A stretch of DNA of 64,000 bases from Candidatus Paracaedibacter symbiosus (GTDB lineage: Bacteria; Pseudomonadota; Alphaproteobacteria; Paracaedibacterales; Paracaedibacteraceae): NCBI RefSeq assembly GCF_000757605.1, contig NZ_JQAK01000001.1, positions 1,017,817 to 1,081,816 of the forward strand, written 5' to 3'. Within the stretch, counting starts at the first letter, position 1. Each line of letters begins with the position of its first letter. The notes under the pieces were generated by a model. The model was not told where the DNA came from. It saw nothing but the letters and a program-made list of their open reading frames with translations, and did not search any database. Made by a program: the position numbers and the translations under genes. Positions 25,719 through 34,246 of this stretch are shown here, one piece after another.

Positions 25719-27041
25719 CTATCCTACAGGAATGACACGCCGTTGCCCTTGACAGTACCAATAGACCGGCAAGCCACACAAATAACCAATAGCACAAATC
25801 ATCAGATTTTGGCTGCCAGAACCTAAAATTGCCCATAGCGAGTAGGCACTCCCAATAATTGTGGCGAAAATCAGACCTCCTTGCAGTTTTTTCTGTTCTA
25901 AATCAGTTTTAAGCGCGGCGAGCGCCGTAAACAAATAGGTAAATAATGCCATGACACAGCCGACGAGAATGATGGTATTGAATTGCTCTACAAGATTAGA
26001 ATCCAAATCAAAACTTAACAAAAGAGTGGTAAGGATGCTGGAGAAAATCAGACCAAATACCGGAATTCCTTTAGAAGATGTCCAAGCGAAGATTTTGGGA
26101 AAAAAACCATCGTTTGCCATGGCAAGGGGAATTTGCCCCTGAAACATAATCCAACCATTCAACCCTCCAAAAATGGATACTAAGACGCAAAAGCCAATGA
26201 TCGGGGCAATGGTTGGTCCAAAGAGCCTTATTGCTGCTTCTACGAAAGGAGCAGAGGAGTGAGATAACTCTGGCGTTGAAATCAACCCAAATAGGACAAC
26301 AGTGATCACTACATAAATCACCGCTCCAAGGCTCGTCCCAAAGAGAGTGGCTCTGGCAATTGTATGCTTCGGATTAGCCACATTTTTGGCAGGAACCGTA
26401 GCTGCTTCTAACCCCATAAAGGCCCAAAGTGTTAAGGATGAGGCCATAGTGATTGACTGAAATGAGCTGAGATCACCACTTACTTTAAGAGGCCAAAAAT
26501 TATGAAAATCAATATAAAAGGGGCCAACTACTCCAACTAAGATTAAAGGTGATAACTTGATGATGACGGTTAGGTTTTGGACAAAACCAACATTGCGTAA
26601 ACCTGAACAATTGAGTAGGGTGGTCAACCAAATGAGGCTGCTTGCTGTTAAAAAAGTCAAGCCCTTAGAGGCTGCTAAAGGAGGACTAAAATGGGATAAA
26701 TAGCTGGCAAATGCCAAAGAAATAGCCGCATTACTCGACCACGAAGTAATCCAATAGCCCCAGGCCATCAAGAATCCCAAAAAATCGCCAAAAACGCGGC
26801 GAGTATGAGTATAAGGTCCGCCTGCATCGGGATGTCGACGCGACATCACAGCAAAAACATATGCTAAACTTGTTGCTCCTATCGCAGTAACGAGCCAACC
26901 AAGAATACTAATTGAACCATATTGAGCCAATGAAGCAGGCAAAAAGAAAACACCTGACCCAATCATGTTGCCAAGAACCAGACTCGTGGCTGTCCAAAAA
27001 CCGAACACCTTTACATTTGCAGCAGTGGATTTTTGCGACAT
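25719..27041 (-). CDS. APC-family amino acid permease or antiporter
   Basis: This inner-membrane transporter has about twelve hydrophobic segments. The family signature TSLVLGNMIGSGVFFLPASLAQYG (TM1, substrate-binding GSG) and ARRHPDAGGPYTHTRRVFG-like TM3 resemble the AdiC/CadB/PotE branch of basic amino-acid and polyamine antiporters. The ATG at 27041 is preferred over the one at 27056 because GGGGGAG lies five bases upstream. It is a single gene convergent with dapE. The substrate is not determined by sequence; scavenging of host amino acids would suit a host-associated cell but is inference. Confidence 0.88.
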   Translation of the reverse strand: MSQKSTAANVKVFGFWTATSLVLGNMIGSGVFFLPASLAQYGSISILGWLVTAIGATSLAYVFAVMSRRHPDAGGPYTHTRRVFGDFLGFLMAWGYWITSWSSNAAISLAFASYLSHFSPPLAASKGLTFLTASSLIWLTTLLNCSGLRNVGFVQNLTVIIKLSPLILVGVVGPFYIDFHNFWPLKVSGDLSSFQSITMASSLTLWAFMGLEAATVPAKNVANPKHTIARATLFGTSLGAVIYVVITVVLFGLISTPELSHSSAPFVEAAIRLFGPTIAPIIGFCVLVSIFGGLNGWIMFQGQIPLAMANDGFFPKIFAWTSSKGIPVFGLIFSSILTTLLLSFDLDSNLVEQFNTIILVGCVMALFTYLFTALAALKTDLEQKKLQGGLIFATIIGSAYSLWAILGSGSQNLMICAIGYLCGLPVYWYCQGQRRVIPVG

Positions 27042-27211
27042 ATACTCCCCCTTCACGGTAGATATTTCATTGGTTCATAGGCTCACTTTTGGCAATCATC
27101 CTCAGCCCCTGTAAGCTATGATAAAAGAGCAAGAATTAAACATCTCTAAAGATTGAGGTTCATTTTTATCTGAGTGATCGTAATTTTATGATCGTTGAGA
27201 ATGATAACGTC

Positions 27212-28365
27212 TTAGGTCAATTGAACCGTGACTGGCTTACGCATTGCCAATAACAATGAAATGAGACAGCAAACTGCTCCAATGAAGAACGCAAAATAGG
27301 CAACTTCCGTAAAATATAACCACGATGCCATCGCTATAAAGCTGCAGGATCCCATCAATCGACAAAAGATGACAAGAGAGCTAGCCAGATCAACATCATG
27401 GGGCTCAATGGTGGAGAGTGCCTGACTAATAATAGGCCCATAGACAAGGCCAGAAGTAAGACCAAACCCGAGAATTGCCATAATAACAAGACTTACATTA
27501 GTGGTAAAGAAACCAAGGCTGAGCATCATACCAACGCTAATGATGATATAAGGAAAGGCTTGCAAAATTCTAGGTGTTGTCACAATATTTCGCTCACACA
27601 ATAAACACCCTAACGCATAAAATGCACCGTACCCACTATAAAAAAACCGTGACTTAGAGGAGAATCAAAAAGATAGGCTGACATTGTTATCATCCCCCAT
27701 CCAAGACCAATCATCAAGAAACTAATAGCATTATAGCGAACAAAGTTCTGCTTTTGAGCTAGTTTTTTCAAACTGATCAAATTAATCCTCGACTTTACCC
27801 CCCCTACCGTTGTGGTTAAAATCGGTTGTGCTTTACTAAGGAGGACAGCTGCAATCAGCCCAATAATTAGAAACGGACTATTCCAACTGACATAAGTAAA
27901 ACTAAGGGCACCAAGAGTAGGAATAAAGGTACAAAACACTTCTGTGGCAAAGGACATTGCTGCCAACGCCCCACTTGTGTTTGTTGGAAATTGCTCCCGC
28001 ACTGTCGCCAGAAGAGTTGGTTGAATTATCCCAAATGCAATGCCTTGCAAGATCCGACCCAGTATAATATAGGCAACTTCTCCACTTAAGGAAATGAGAA
28101 TACTCGCCCCTGAAAAGAGAAGCACACATAAATTAAATAGCTGCTTGCGATCAATATAGCTCAGCAACGGTGCATAAAGCAGACTTGCAATTGCCGTGGC
28201 AATAAAATAGCCAACCAAAGTACAATTAATCAGCCACGGCGTAATGCTATGCAAAGCACTTAAATGGGGTAAAGCTGATAGATAAATATCATTGGACGCA
28301 ATCCCAACTCCAAAAACCATTCCCAATAAATAAAGCAAACTTTTCTGCACTAAAATAACTCTCAA
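27212..28365 (-). CDS. MFS exporter, Bcr/CflA family, frame broken at a T7 run
   Basis: Two frames together encode one transporter. The first (28365-27610) gives the N-terminal half, with GVGIASNDIYLSALPHL, YAPLLSYIDRKQLFNLC and GRILQGIAFGIIQPTLLATVRE. The second (up to 27212) gives the C-terminal TMs. At the run 27640-27646 (seven A on +, T7 on the coding strand) one additional base changes FFIVGTVHFMR-stop into FFYSGYGAFYALGCLLCERN, a convincing MFS helix. The fused product of 384 residues is normal for the family. As written the gene is interrupted, and the cause cannot be decided from one sequence. It is distinct from the intact homologue at 11443-12654. Confidence 0.85.
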
Positions 28366-28421
28366 TAAAATGGCTCTAAGTCATTCTCAGAGCCAGATAA
28401 CACTCTGAATGTAGATTTAAA

Positions 28422-28754
28422 TCATAGACGTAAGTCTTTAAAAAGTTCATCAAAATCGTCGAATGGATTTAATTCCTTTAACCAAGCATCCAACCTATTC
28501 TCCACATTCTCCACATAAGTCGAAAACATCTGTAAAAAGCTTTGATCCATAGTCGTCGTCGGCCTATCTAAGCTAGCCTCTGTCAACATTGGCACCTCCT
28601 TTTCCGATGAATCCACTTCAATATCACTTTCTTCATTTACCACCTCTTTCTTTGGAAATGAGGATGGTGATCCAAAATCTAATCCTTCTATATCAGTGGC
28701 TAAACTGACTTGGCTTAAAAAACAAGTTAAAAATAAAGCGAAAAATAACTGCAT
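28422..28754 (-). CDS. Small exported acidic protein of unknown function
   Basis: The 110 residues begin MQLFFALFLTCFLSQVSLA, a signal peptide cut before TDIEG. An acidic Ser/Glu-rich stretch follows (KEVVNEESDIEVDSSEKEV), then an amphipathic C-terminus rich in Phe and Asp (FNPFDDFDELFKD-like). The frame is open for 16 more codons upstream, but AAGGAA lies about seven bases before the ATG at 28754. It sits among other short exported proteins between an MFS gene and fliX. Confidence 0.7.
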   Translation of the reverse strand: MQLFFALFLTCFLSQVSLATDIEGLDFGSPSSFPKKEVVNEESDIEVDSSEKEVPMLTEASLDRPTTTMDQSFLQMFSTYVENVENRLDAWLKELNPFDDFDELFKDLRL

Positions 28755-28985
28755 CTTATTTTCCTTTGTATTCCATCTTAAAACCATCAAATATCCCTCC
28801 AAAGTTTATCGCAAAGAAATCATCACTACTTAATATTTGTTACGCTCCTTCATCCTCCCCTCTCAGAGCGAGTTTACACAACAACGATAAGAATCCCATT
28901 CTTCCGGTACTATTTCACCTTGCCCGTTATTTTTTTGACTGTTTACAGTAAATGGCGCTCCCATAAAATCTGGCATCCCCTCGTC

Positions 28986-29165
28986 CTAACTCAAAAACTC
29001 TGGAGGCACTACCAAAGTCCATGAGTTGTCTGCTTCACTGGAGAGGTCCAGTGCGTGTAATTGATTTTCTAATGCTATTTCAGTCAATTCAACTCCCTCA
29101 GCCGCCCAGCTTATTGGAGCGGCAAAATAGGATAAAACTAATAATATTAGCAGACGTAACCGCAT
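28986..29165 (-). CDS. Very small exported protein, with open frame continuing past an amber stop
   Basis: An ATG at 29165 with a GGGAAATGAT-type ribosome site opens 59 codons. A strong signal peptide (MRLRLLILLVLSYFAAPISW, cut after WA) is followed by AEGVELTEIALENQLHALDL and DNSWTLVVPPEFLS, then TAG. The same frame stays open for 40 more codons (28985-28866) of protein-like sequence (MPDFMGAPFTVNSQ, PEEWDSYRCCVN) before TGA at 28863-28865. Either the gene ends at TAG, or a longer protein was cut by a nonsense mutation. No family is recognised. The 177 bases between it and fliX show no gene. Confidence 0.55.
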   Translation of the reverse strand: MRLRLLILLVLSYFAAPISWAAEGVELTEIALENQLHALDLSSEADNSWTLVVPPEFLS

Positions 29166-29342
29166 ATCATTTCCCTTTCTTAGTTAGAACCACCTCAAGG
29201 TTAACTAAAATTTTACTAAAGCGATAGCCATAACTTTTATGATAAATTAAGTTTGACTTCTTTTTTTGTGCGAATCTCATTGTTTTGCAGTCCAAAGAGT
29301 GAGAAACTAAATAGTGAACAAACTGGTTTTTAAAGAAAAAGC

Positions 29343-29768
29343 ATGGATTTTAGCACTAAACCAATTAATGGCTCCCCTTCCTCTTTAGGACGCATCAACG
29401 TCACGAGAGCTGCAACACCTACGGAAAAAGCACGCTTTAAAAGGAGCGCAACTGTTACTGGCACCGCCCCAATTCAGGAAAATGGGGTGTTACAAACCTT
29501 TGCCGTCACCGCCCTCGATTCAGCACTTCTTGACCTTTCACGCGCGCAACCTCGGTTTGAAGACACTACCTACGCCCATGAGCTTTTGGATAAACTAGAC
29601 CATTTAAAAACTGCCATTTTAAGCAATACTATTTCCCAACAAGACCTGTTGGATTTAAATCAACTTATTTTGAGCAAAAAATTGGCAACGGATGATCCCC
29701 AGCTTAAAGAAATCTTGAGCGAAATTGAAACACGTGTCGCGGTTGAGCTTGCCAAGCTTGGATTGTAA
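29343..29768 (+). CDS. fliX: Flagellar assembly protein FliX
   Basis: FliX is an alphaproteobacterial class II flagellar checkpoint protein that works with FlbD to couple basal-body assembly to late gene expression. The 141 residues have the loose N-terminus (Gly/Ser/Thr-rich) and the strongly conserved C-terminus TDDPQLKEILSEIETRVAVELAKLG, which matches Caulobacter-type FliX. Length is normal (about 140). It stands away from the flgFGAH operon at the right end of the window. No FlbD gene is visible here. Confidence 0.88.
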   Translation: MDFSTKPINGSPSSLGRINVTRAATPTEKARFKRSATVTGTAPIQENGVLQTFAVTALDSALLDLSRAQPRFEDTTYAHELLDKLDHLKTAILSNTISQQDLLDLNQLILSKKLATDDPQLKEILSEIETRVAVELAKLGL

Positions 29769-29769
29769 G

Positions 29770-29961
29770 TTATTTTTTCGGTGCCTGGGTTGCCGATTTA
29801 GGTGACTCTCCAGAGTCAGAAGAAGGACGGAGCTGTTTCTCTAGAGCATCCTTTTGCACTCGGCAACTTTCGCTACCTACCGTTGTTGGTGAGGATCCAC
29901 TTGGCGCGCAGTCAGACGCACTGGCTATCGATACCAAAACACCTATCAGTTGTCCCAACAT
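29770..29961 (-). CDS. Possible small exported protein
   Basis: The 63 codons begin MLGQLIGVLVSIASAS, a short hydrophobic start, followed by DCAPSGSSPTTVGSESC and a hydrophilic tail ending APKK. AAGG lies nine bases before the ATG, and an in-frame stop just upstream fixes the start. It converges on fliX with one base between them. It could be a small periplasmic protein or a chance frame; composition mildly favours coding. Confidence 0.35.
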   Translation of the reverse strand: MLGQLIGVLVSIASASDCAPSGSSPTTVGSESCRVQKDALEKQLRPSSDSGESPKSATQAPKK

Positions 29962-30122
29962 TGTCTAATACCTTGGCTGATTTATCTTATTGTTAGATTG
30001 TCTCAAGAAACTTTTAAAAGTTTCCTAAGATATTTAAAATAATAATGCCATATTTGGGTCGAGAATTGAGAGAGGGGAAAATTTCAGAGGCACAGCCATA
30101 AGAAACTCTCAAAATCAATACA

Positions 30123-31233
30123 CTATTCGCCACCCCCACCGACACGCTGCGCCAATGAGGCTTCAAGGAAATCATCCAAATCCCCATCAAGAACACCTTG
30201 AGCATTACCTTTTTCAACTCCCGTACGGGTATCCTTGACCATTTGGTAGGGTTGCAAGACATAGGAGCGGATTTGATGACCCCAGCCAATATCAGTTTTG
30301 GAAGCAGAGGATGCCTGAGCCGCTTCTTCCTTTTTACGCAACTCCAATTCATACAATCGCGCTTTTAGCATGGCATAAGCTTGGGCTTTATTTCGATGTT
30401 GCGAGCGGTCATTTTGGCATTGTACTACAATTCCGGTGGGAAGGTGGGTGATGCGAATAGCGCTTTCTGTTTTGTTCACGTGCTGGCCACCGGCACCAGA
30501 AGCCCGATAGGTATCAATACGCAAGTCCTTTTCTTCTACAACCACATCAATGGACTCATCAATTTCTGGATAAATCCAAACGGAGGCAAAGCTTGTGTGA
30601 CGCCTCGCGTTGGAGTCAAAGGGAGAAATGCGAACCAAGCGATGCACACCACTTTCTGTCTTAAGCCAGCCATAGGCCTGGTGTCCTACTACCTTAAAAG
30701 TGATGGATTTAATACCAGCTTCTTCGCCTGGGTTTTCATCGATAATCTCAAGCTTATATTTCTTAGCCTCGGCCCAGCGACTATACATCCGGGCCAAGAT
30801 TTCAGCCCAATCTTGCGCCTCTGTCCCCCCCGCACCAGCGTTAATTTCAATAAAGGCATTGTTCGCATCCGCTTCGCCTGACAGCAATGTTTCCAGCTGC
30901 AAACGGGCACATTCTTTTTCTAAAGCAATCAGCAAGGCTTCCCCTTCTTCAGAAAATTCGGGGGCATTTTCTGCCTCAGCCAGCTCAATCATATCAACTG
31001 CTTCTTGAAGGCGCTGGTCGTATTTTCGAATGCGGGAAATTGACGTATTTAAACTTTCGCGTTCTTTTAGAATTTTCTGGGCATTTTGCTGATCATCCCA
31101 AAGAGTGGGTGATTCAGCCAACCGGTTGTAGTCTTCAAGTTTATGGAGAGCCTTATCCCAGTCAAAGATGCCTCCGGATGAGGTTTAAAGCTTGATCGAT
31201 TTGTTTAACAACATGTTCAATTTCGGTGCGCAT
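30123..31233 (-). CDS. prfB: Peptide chain release factor 2, with programmed +1 frameshift
   Basis: RF2 releases peptides at UGA and UAA stops. The coding sequence starts at the ATG at 31233, reads 23 codons (MRTEIEHVVKQIDQALNLIR...), then meets an in-frame UGA (31163-31165). Skipping one base gives FDWDKALHKLEDYNRLAESPTLWDD and the 30123-31164 frame, 369 residues in all. The body has the tripeptide anticodon SPF (RISPFDSNARRHTSF) and the catalytic GGQ (SGAGGQHVNKTESA). It lies downstream of mrcA, as is common in alphaproteobacteria, with a repeat-bearing spacer between them. Confidence 0.97.
31162..31176 (-). promoter_or_regulatory. prfB: prfB programmed frameshift site
   Basis: The mRNA reads CGG AGG CAU CUU UGA C. 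CUU-UGA-C is the classical RF2 slip site, and GGAGG three bases before CUU is the internal Shine-Dalgarno that pushes the ribosome forward. When RF2 is scarce, UGA is read slowly and the +1 shift makes more RF2. Confidence 0.97.
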
Positions 31234-31268
31234 TGGCTAAGCTCCCTCCCCTTTTCTGCATGGGGGAC

Positions 31269-31360
31269 ATATTGAGACATTTTTAACCGAAAATAAAGCC
31301 AAATCTTGATGGAATATATCCAAAACACTTGAAAAGTCGGCAAACTTGAGGCAGAAAACC
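31269..31360 (+). repeat. Dispersed repeat, copy C (mrcA-prfB spacer)
   Basis: It contains TTGAGACATTTTTAACCGAA then AATAAAGCCAAAT, matching the family core, followed by ATATATCCAAAACACTTG and AAAAGTCGG. The latter part matches the block just upstream of the btuB-embedded module (ATATACACAAAACACTTA), linking the two parts of the family. Confidence 0.65.
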
Positions 31361-31440
31361 TAGTTATTCACTCTGTTAATTTGCCAACAAATAGATATTA
31401 TGCCTATCGCAATCCAAACCCCCGCTTTTTAGCCCATGTC

Positions 31441-33684
31441 TTAAACCCCGGTTTTTTGAACAACGGTTGGTATAGATTCACCTAGCTTGTCTGATTTTAA
31501 TGGCGAATCAGCGGAACCTCTCACAAAGGGGGTCCCATTCTCCTTCCCAAGCACAGCTTTAAATTCAGGCTTAGGCAAATCAGCATAGGCATTTTTAGCA
31601 AAATTTTCAAAAATAGGCACCGTGACTTTGGAGCCTGTTTCCTTGTCTCCCAGGCTTTTGGGCGCAAGAAACCCGACAAATACGCCAATCACCAAATCAT
31701 CTGTATATCCCACAAACCAAGTGTCTTTATAATCATTGGTGGTTCCCGTTTTCCCCGCCACAGGAAAGCCCAAGCTTTGCAATTTTTTAGCCGTTCCTCG
31801 AGCCACTACCCCTAACAACATGGAGGTCAATTGTTGAATGTTTTCAGGATTCACAACTAACTCTCCTTTGTTTTTTTGAGTGTTATCGAGAAGCGTATTG
31901 CCATAACGATCTTGCACTGAATCTATCAAGCGCGGTGTAATTTTATACCCGCCGTTGGCGAGCATCCCATAAGCAGCGGTGAGTTGCAGCACGGTTGTCT
32001 CGCCTGCGCCTAAAACCATGGCAAGCTGACGCGGCATTTGTTCTTGAATACCAAAATCTTTTGCAATTTTGATAATCTTGGTCATGCCAATGCGTTGAGC
32101 TAACCGGATTGTCATCACATTGCGTGATTGCTCTAAACCAACACGCAAAGCACACGATCCATAATACTTACGCGTGTAATTTCGCGGCGAATAAAAGCCC
32201 CGATCCCCCCCAAGGTTAATGTGAATTGGTCTATCGAGAATTTTTGTCTCAGGCGTCAAGCCACGCTCTAAGCCGGCTAAATAAACAAATGGCTTGAAGG
32301 CAGAACCCGGTTGTCTTTTCGCTTGTGTGGCACAATTGAATTGATTCATTTCAAAATCATAACCCCCACTCATCGCCAGCACGCGGCCCGTATGAGGATC
32401 CATCACCACAATGGCGCCACTGACCTCAGGGATTTGCTGCAGGATATAATTTCCCGCTTCCGTTTTATCCACCAGAACCACATCACCCACCTGCAACGGA
32501 TTTGGTTGCTGAATGGACTTTGCTAAAGTGTGAGCCCAGGCAAGCGATTCTGACGTCAGTACGCCTTTTTTGCCTGAGGGAAGCCCAAGCTCAATCTCTT
32601 GGTCATTACCTGCGAGGACAACAGCAAACTGCCAGTGTTTCATGCCGGGAACGTGTGGCAATGCTTTTAATTTTTCTTGCCAATTTTTTAAATCTGTCGG
32701 AGTTAATTTGGTATGAGGTCCCCGCCAACCATAACGACGATCATAGTCAATTAGGCCCTGCTGCAGCGCATTATCTGCCAGTTGCTGTAATTTTGGGTCA
32801 AGAGTTGTCTTAACCGTAAATCCGCCAGCATTAATCGTCTTTACTGCAAATTTATGGTGCAATTCGCGTCGAACTTCACTAGAAAAATAGGCAGCCTGTA
32901 CTGGATATTCGCGGTGAGTGCGAAATTGAAGTTCTTTTGTCTTGGCCAATTCTGCCTGGCGAGGTTTTACAATGCCGAGATGCGCCATGCGGTCAATTAC
33001 CCAATTACGCCGATGAACTGTTCGCTGCAATTCTTGTTTGTTAATCAACGCCGTGGGTGCTTTAGGTAATGCTGCTAGAAAAGCTACCTCATCTAGACTT
33101 AAATCGTCTAATTCCTTATCAAAATAAATTAAGGCCGCTGCAGCCACGCCGTAAGCCCCAGCTCCTAAATAAATTTGATTTAGATAAAGCTCAAAAATCC
33201 GCTCTTTGGGCAGCGCTTCTTCCAGACGAAACGCCATAATCGCCTCTTTAATCTTGCGCGTCATCGAGCGCTCATTGCCAACCAGAAAATTTTTAGCCAC
33301 CTGTTGAGTGATCGTAGAGGCCCCTCCGGGGCGATGCTGCCACCCATTACTTAAGGTATTGATAAGCAGCGCGCGCAAAGTGCTCACCACATCCACCCCA
33401 AAATGATAGAAAAAATTCTTATCTTCAGCGGCAATAAAGGCTAATTTCACTTGTTCTGGAATTAAATGGAAAGGGACAAAAAGACGCTTTTCAATAGCAT
33501 ATTCTGACACTAATTGCCCATCAGTCGCATAGAGACGACTTAATACTGGCGCTTCATACGTCTTCAAATGATCGTATTCTGACAAGCCTCGGCCATAAAG
33601 AAAAAAGACAATGCCCATTCCGGCCATGGCGATAGTGGCCAAAAAGGCTGTCACTGTCAAAATTCTTAGAACTCGTTTCAGCAC
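31441..33684 (-). CDS. mrcA: Penicillin-binding protein 1A, bifunctional peptidoglycan synthase
   Basis: The protein polymerises and cross-links peptidoglycan. Its 747 residues carry an N-terminal anchor (ILTVTAFLATIAMAGMGIVFFLY) and a glycosyltransferase family 51 domain with the catalytic Glu in FIAAEDKNFFYHFGVD and GGASTITQQVAKN. An OB-like insert follows, then the transpeptidase domain with SAFK (QPGSAFKPF, active serine), SRN (EQSRNVMT) and KTGTT (VAGKTGTTNDYKDTWF). Length is slightly short of the family (about 800). It is divergent from rne; in many alphaproteobacteria an amidase gene (amiC) lies between rne and mrcA, and it is missing here. Confidence 0.96.
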   Translation of the reverse strand: MLKRVLRILTVTAFLATIAMAGMGIVFFLYGRGLSEYDHLKTYEAPVLSRLYATDGQLVSEYAIEKRLFVPFHLIPEQVKLAFIAAEDKNFFYHFGVDVVSTLRALLINTLSNGWQHRPGGASTITQQVAKNFLVGNERSMTRKIKEAIMAFRLEEALPKERIFELYLNQIYLGAGAYGVAAAALIYFDKELDDLSLDEVAFLAALPKAPTALINKQELQRTVHRRNWVIDRMAHLGIVKPRQAELAKTKELQFRTHREYPVQAAYFSSEVRRELHHKFAVKTINAGGFTVKTTLDPKLQQLADNALQQGLIDYDRRYGWRGPHTKLTPTDLKNWQEKLKALPHVPGMKHWQFAVVLAGNDQEIELGLPSGKKGVLTSESLAWAHTLAKSIQQPNPLQVGDVVLVDKTEAGNYILQQIPEVSGAIVVMDPHTGRVLAMSGGYDFEMNQFNCATQAKRQPGSAFKPFVYLAGLERGLTPETKILDRPIHINLGGDRGFYSPRNYTRKYYGSCALRVGLEQSRNVMTIRLAQRIGMTKIIKIAKDFGIQEQMPRQLAMVLGAGETTVLQLTAAYGMLANGGYKITPRLIDSVQDRYGNTLLDNTQKNKGELVVNPENIQQLTSMLLGVVARGTAKKLQSLGFPVAGKTGTTNDYKDTWFVGYTDDLVIGVFVGFLAPKSLGDKETGSKVTVPIFENFAKNAYADLPKPEFKAVLGKENGTPFVRGSADSPLKSDKLGESIPTVVQKTGV

Positions 33685-34246
33685 TTAAGTTTCCTTCGTG
33701 AAGTAGATTCATCCTACTTCCTGCCGTATTATGACTAATTTTTGCAAAAATTCAAAGATTTCGTATTAAAGATAATATTTTTTGAAATTTAGATGTTTTT
33801 TTCCTTGGCGTAACCTAGAGATAAGGCTACATTTAAGTTGAGTAATAATTTTGAGGGGTTGACTGCGACTGTAAAATGTATAATTCATTTGTTAAAATTT
33901 TTGTTGCAGCCCAATATGCGCCAGGTTCTGTATACCTAACTAACGTGAAAAGAGTTTGGAGATATTTTTATTCAAAAAACTTTTCAAATTTTGCCGAATT
34001 AATTATTATATTTCAACAAATTTGCAATGAGTTGCAGGAAAAAAAATCCAAAGTAGAATTTCGGAAGTTAGGTATACAGAATCTTTTACTCCCTCAATTT
34101 GTCCGTCGCTTTTTAGCGCAATTTAACAACTATTCAGTTAACAACTTTTCTGCTGTCTCCCTGTTTGAGACTTCGACAGCCCTCATGATAAGGGCTTTAC
34201 CACTACTTTCTCGCAAAGGACAGCATCGAATGGAGATTACAGCCTT
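33685..34246. other. Divergent mrcA-rne spacer with a 16-base inverted repeat
   Basis: The spacer holds no convincing gene. An open frame from 33876 runs into rne in another phase and looks like chance. TTCTGTATACCTAACT (33926-33941) returns as its exact complement at 34066-34081, 124 bases apart, bracketing an AT-rich interior within the presumed rne leader. It could fold the leader into one long arm or be the ends of a lost small element; no target duplication is seen. Enteric rne is autoregulated through its leader. Confidence 0.6.

Noticed and set aside
28766-28951. A 61-codon + strand frame
   Set aside because: It has no ribosome site and is antisense to the small exported protein region on the minus strand, which has much better coding signals.
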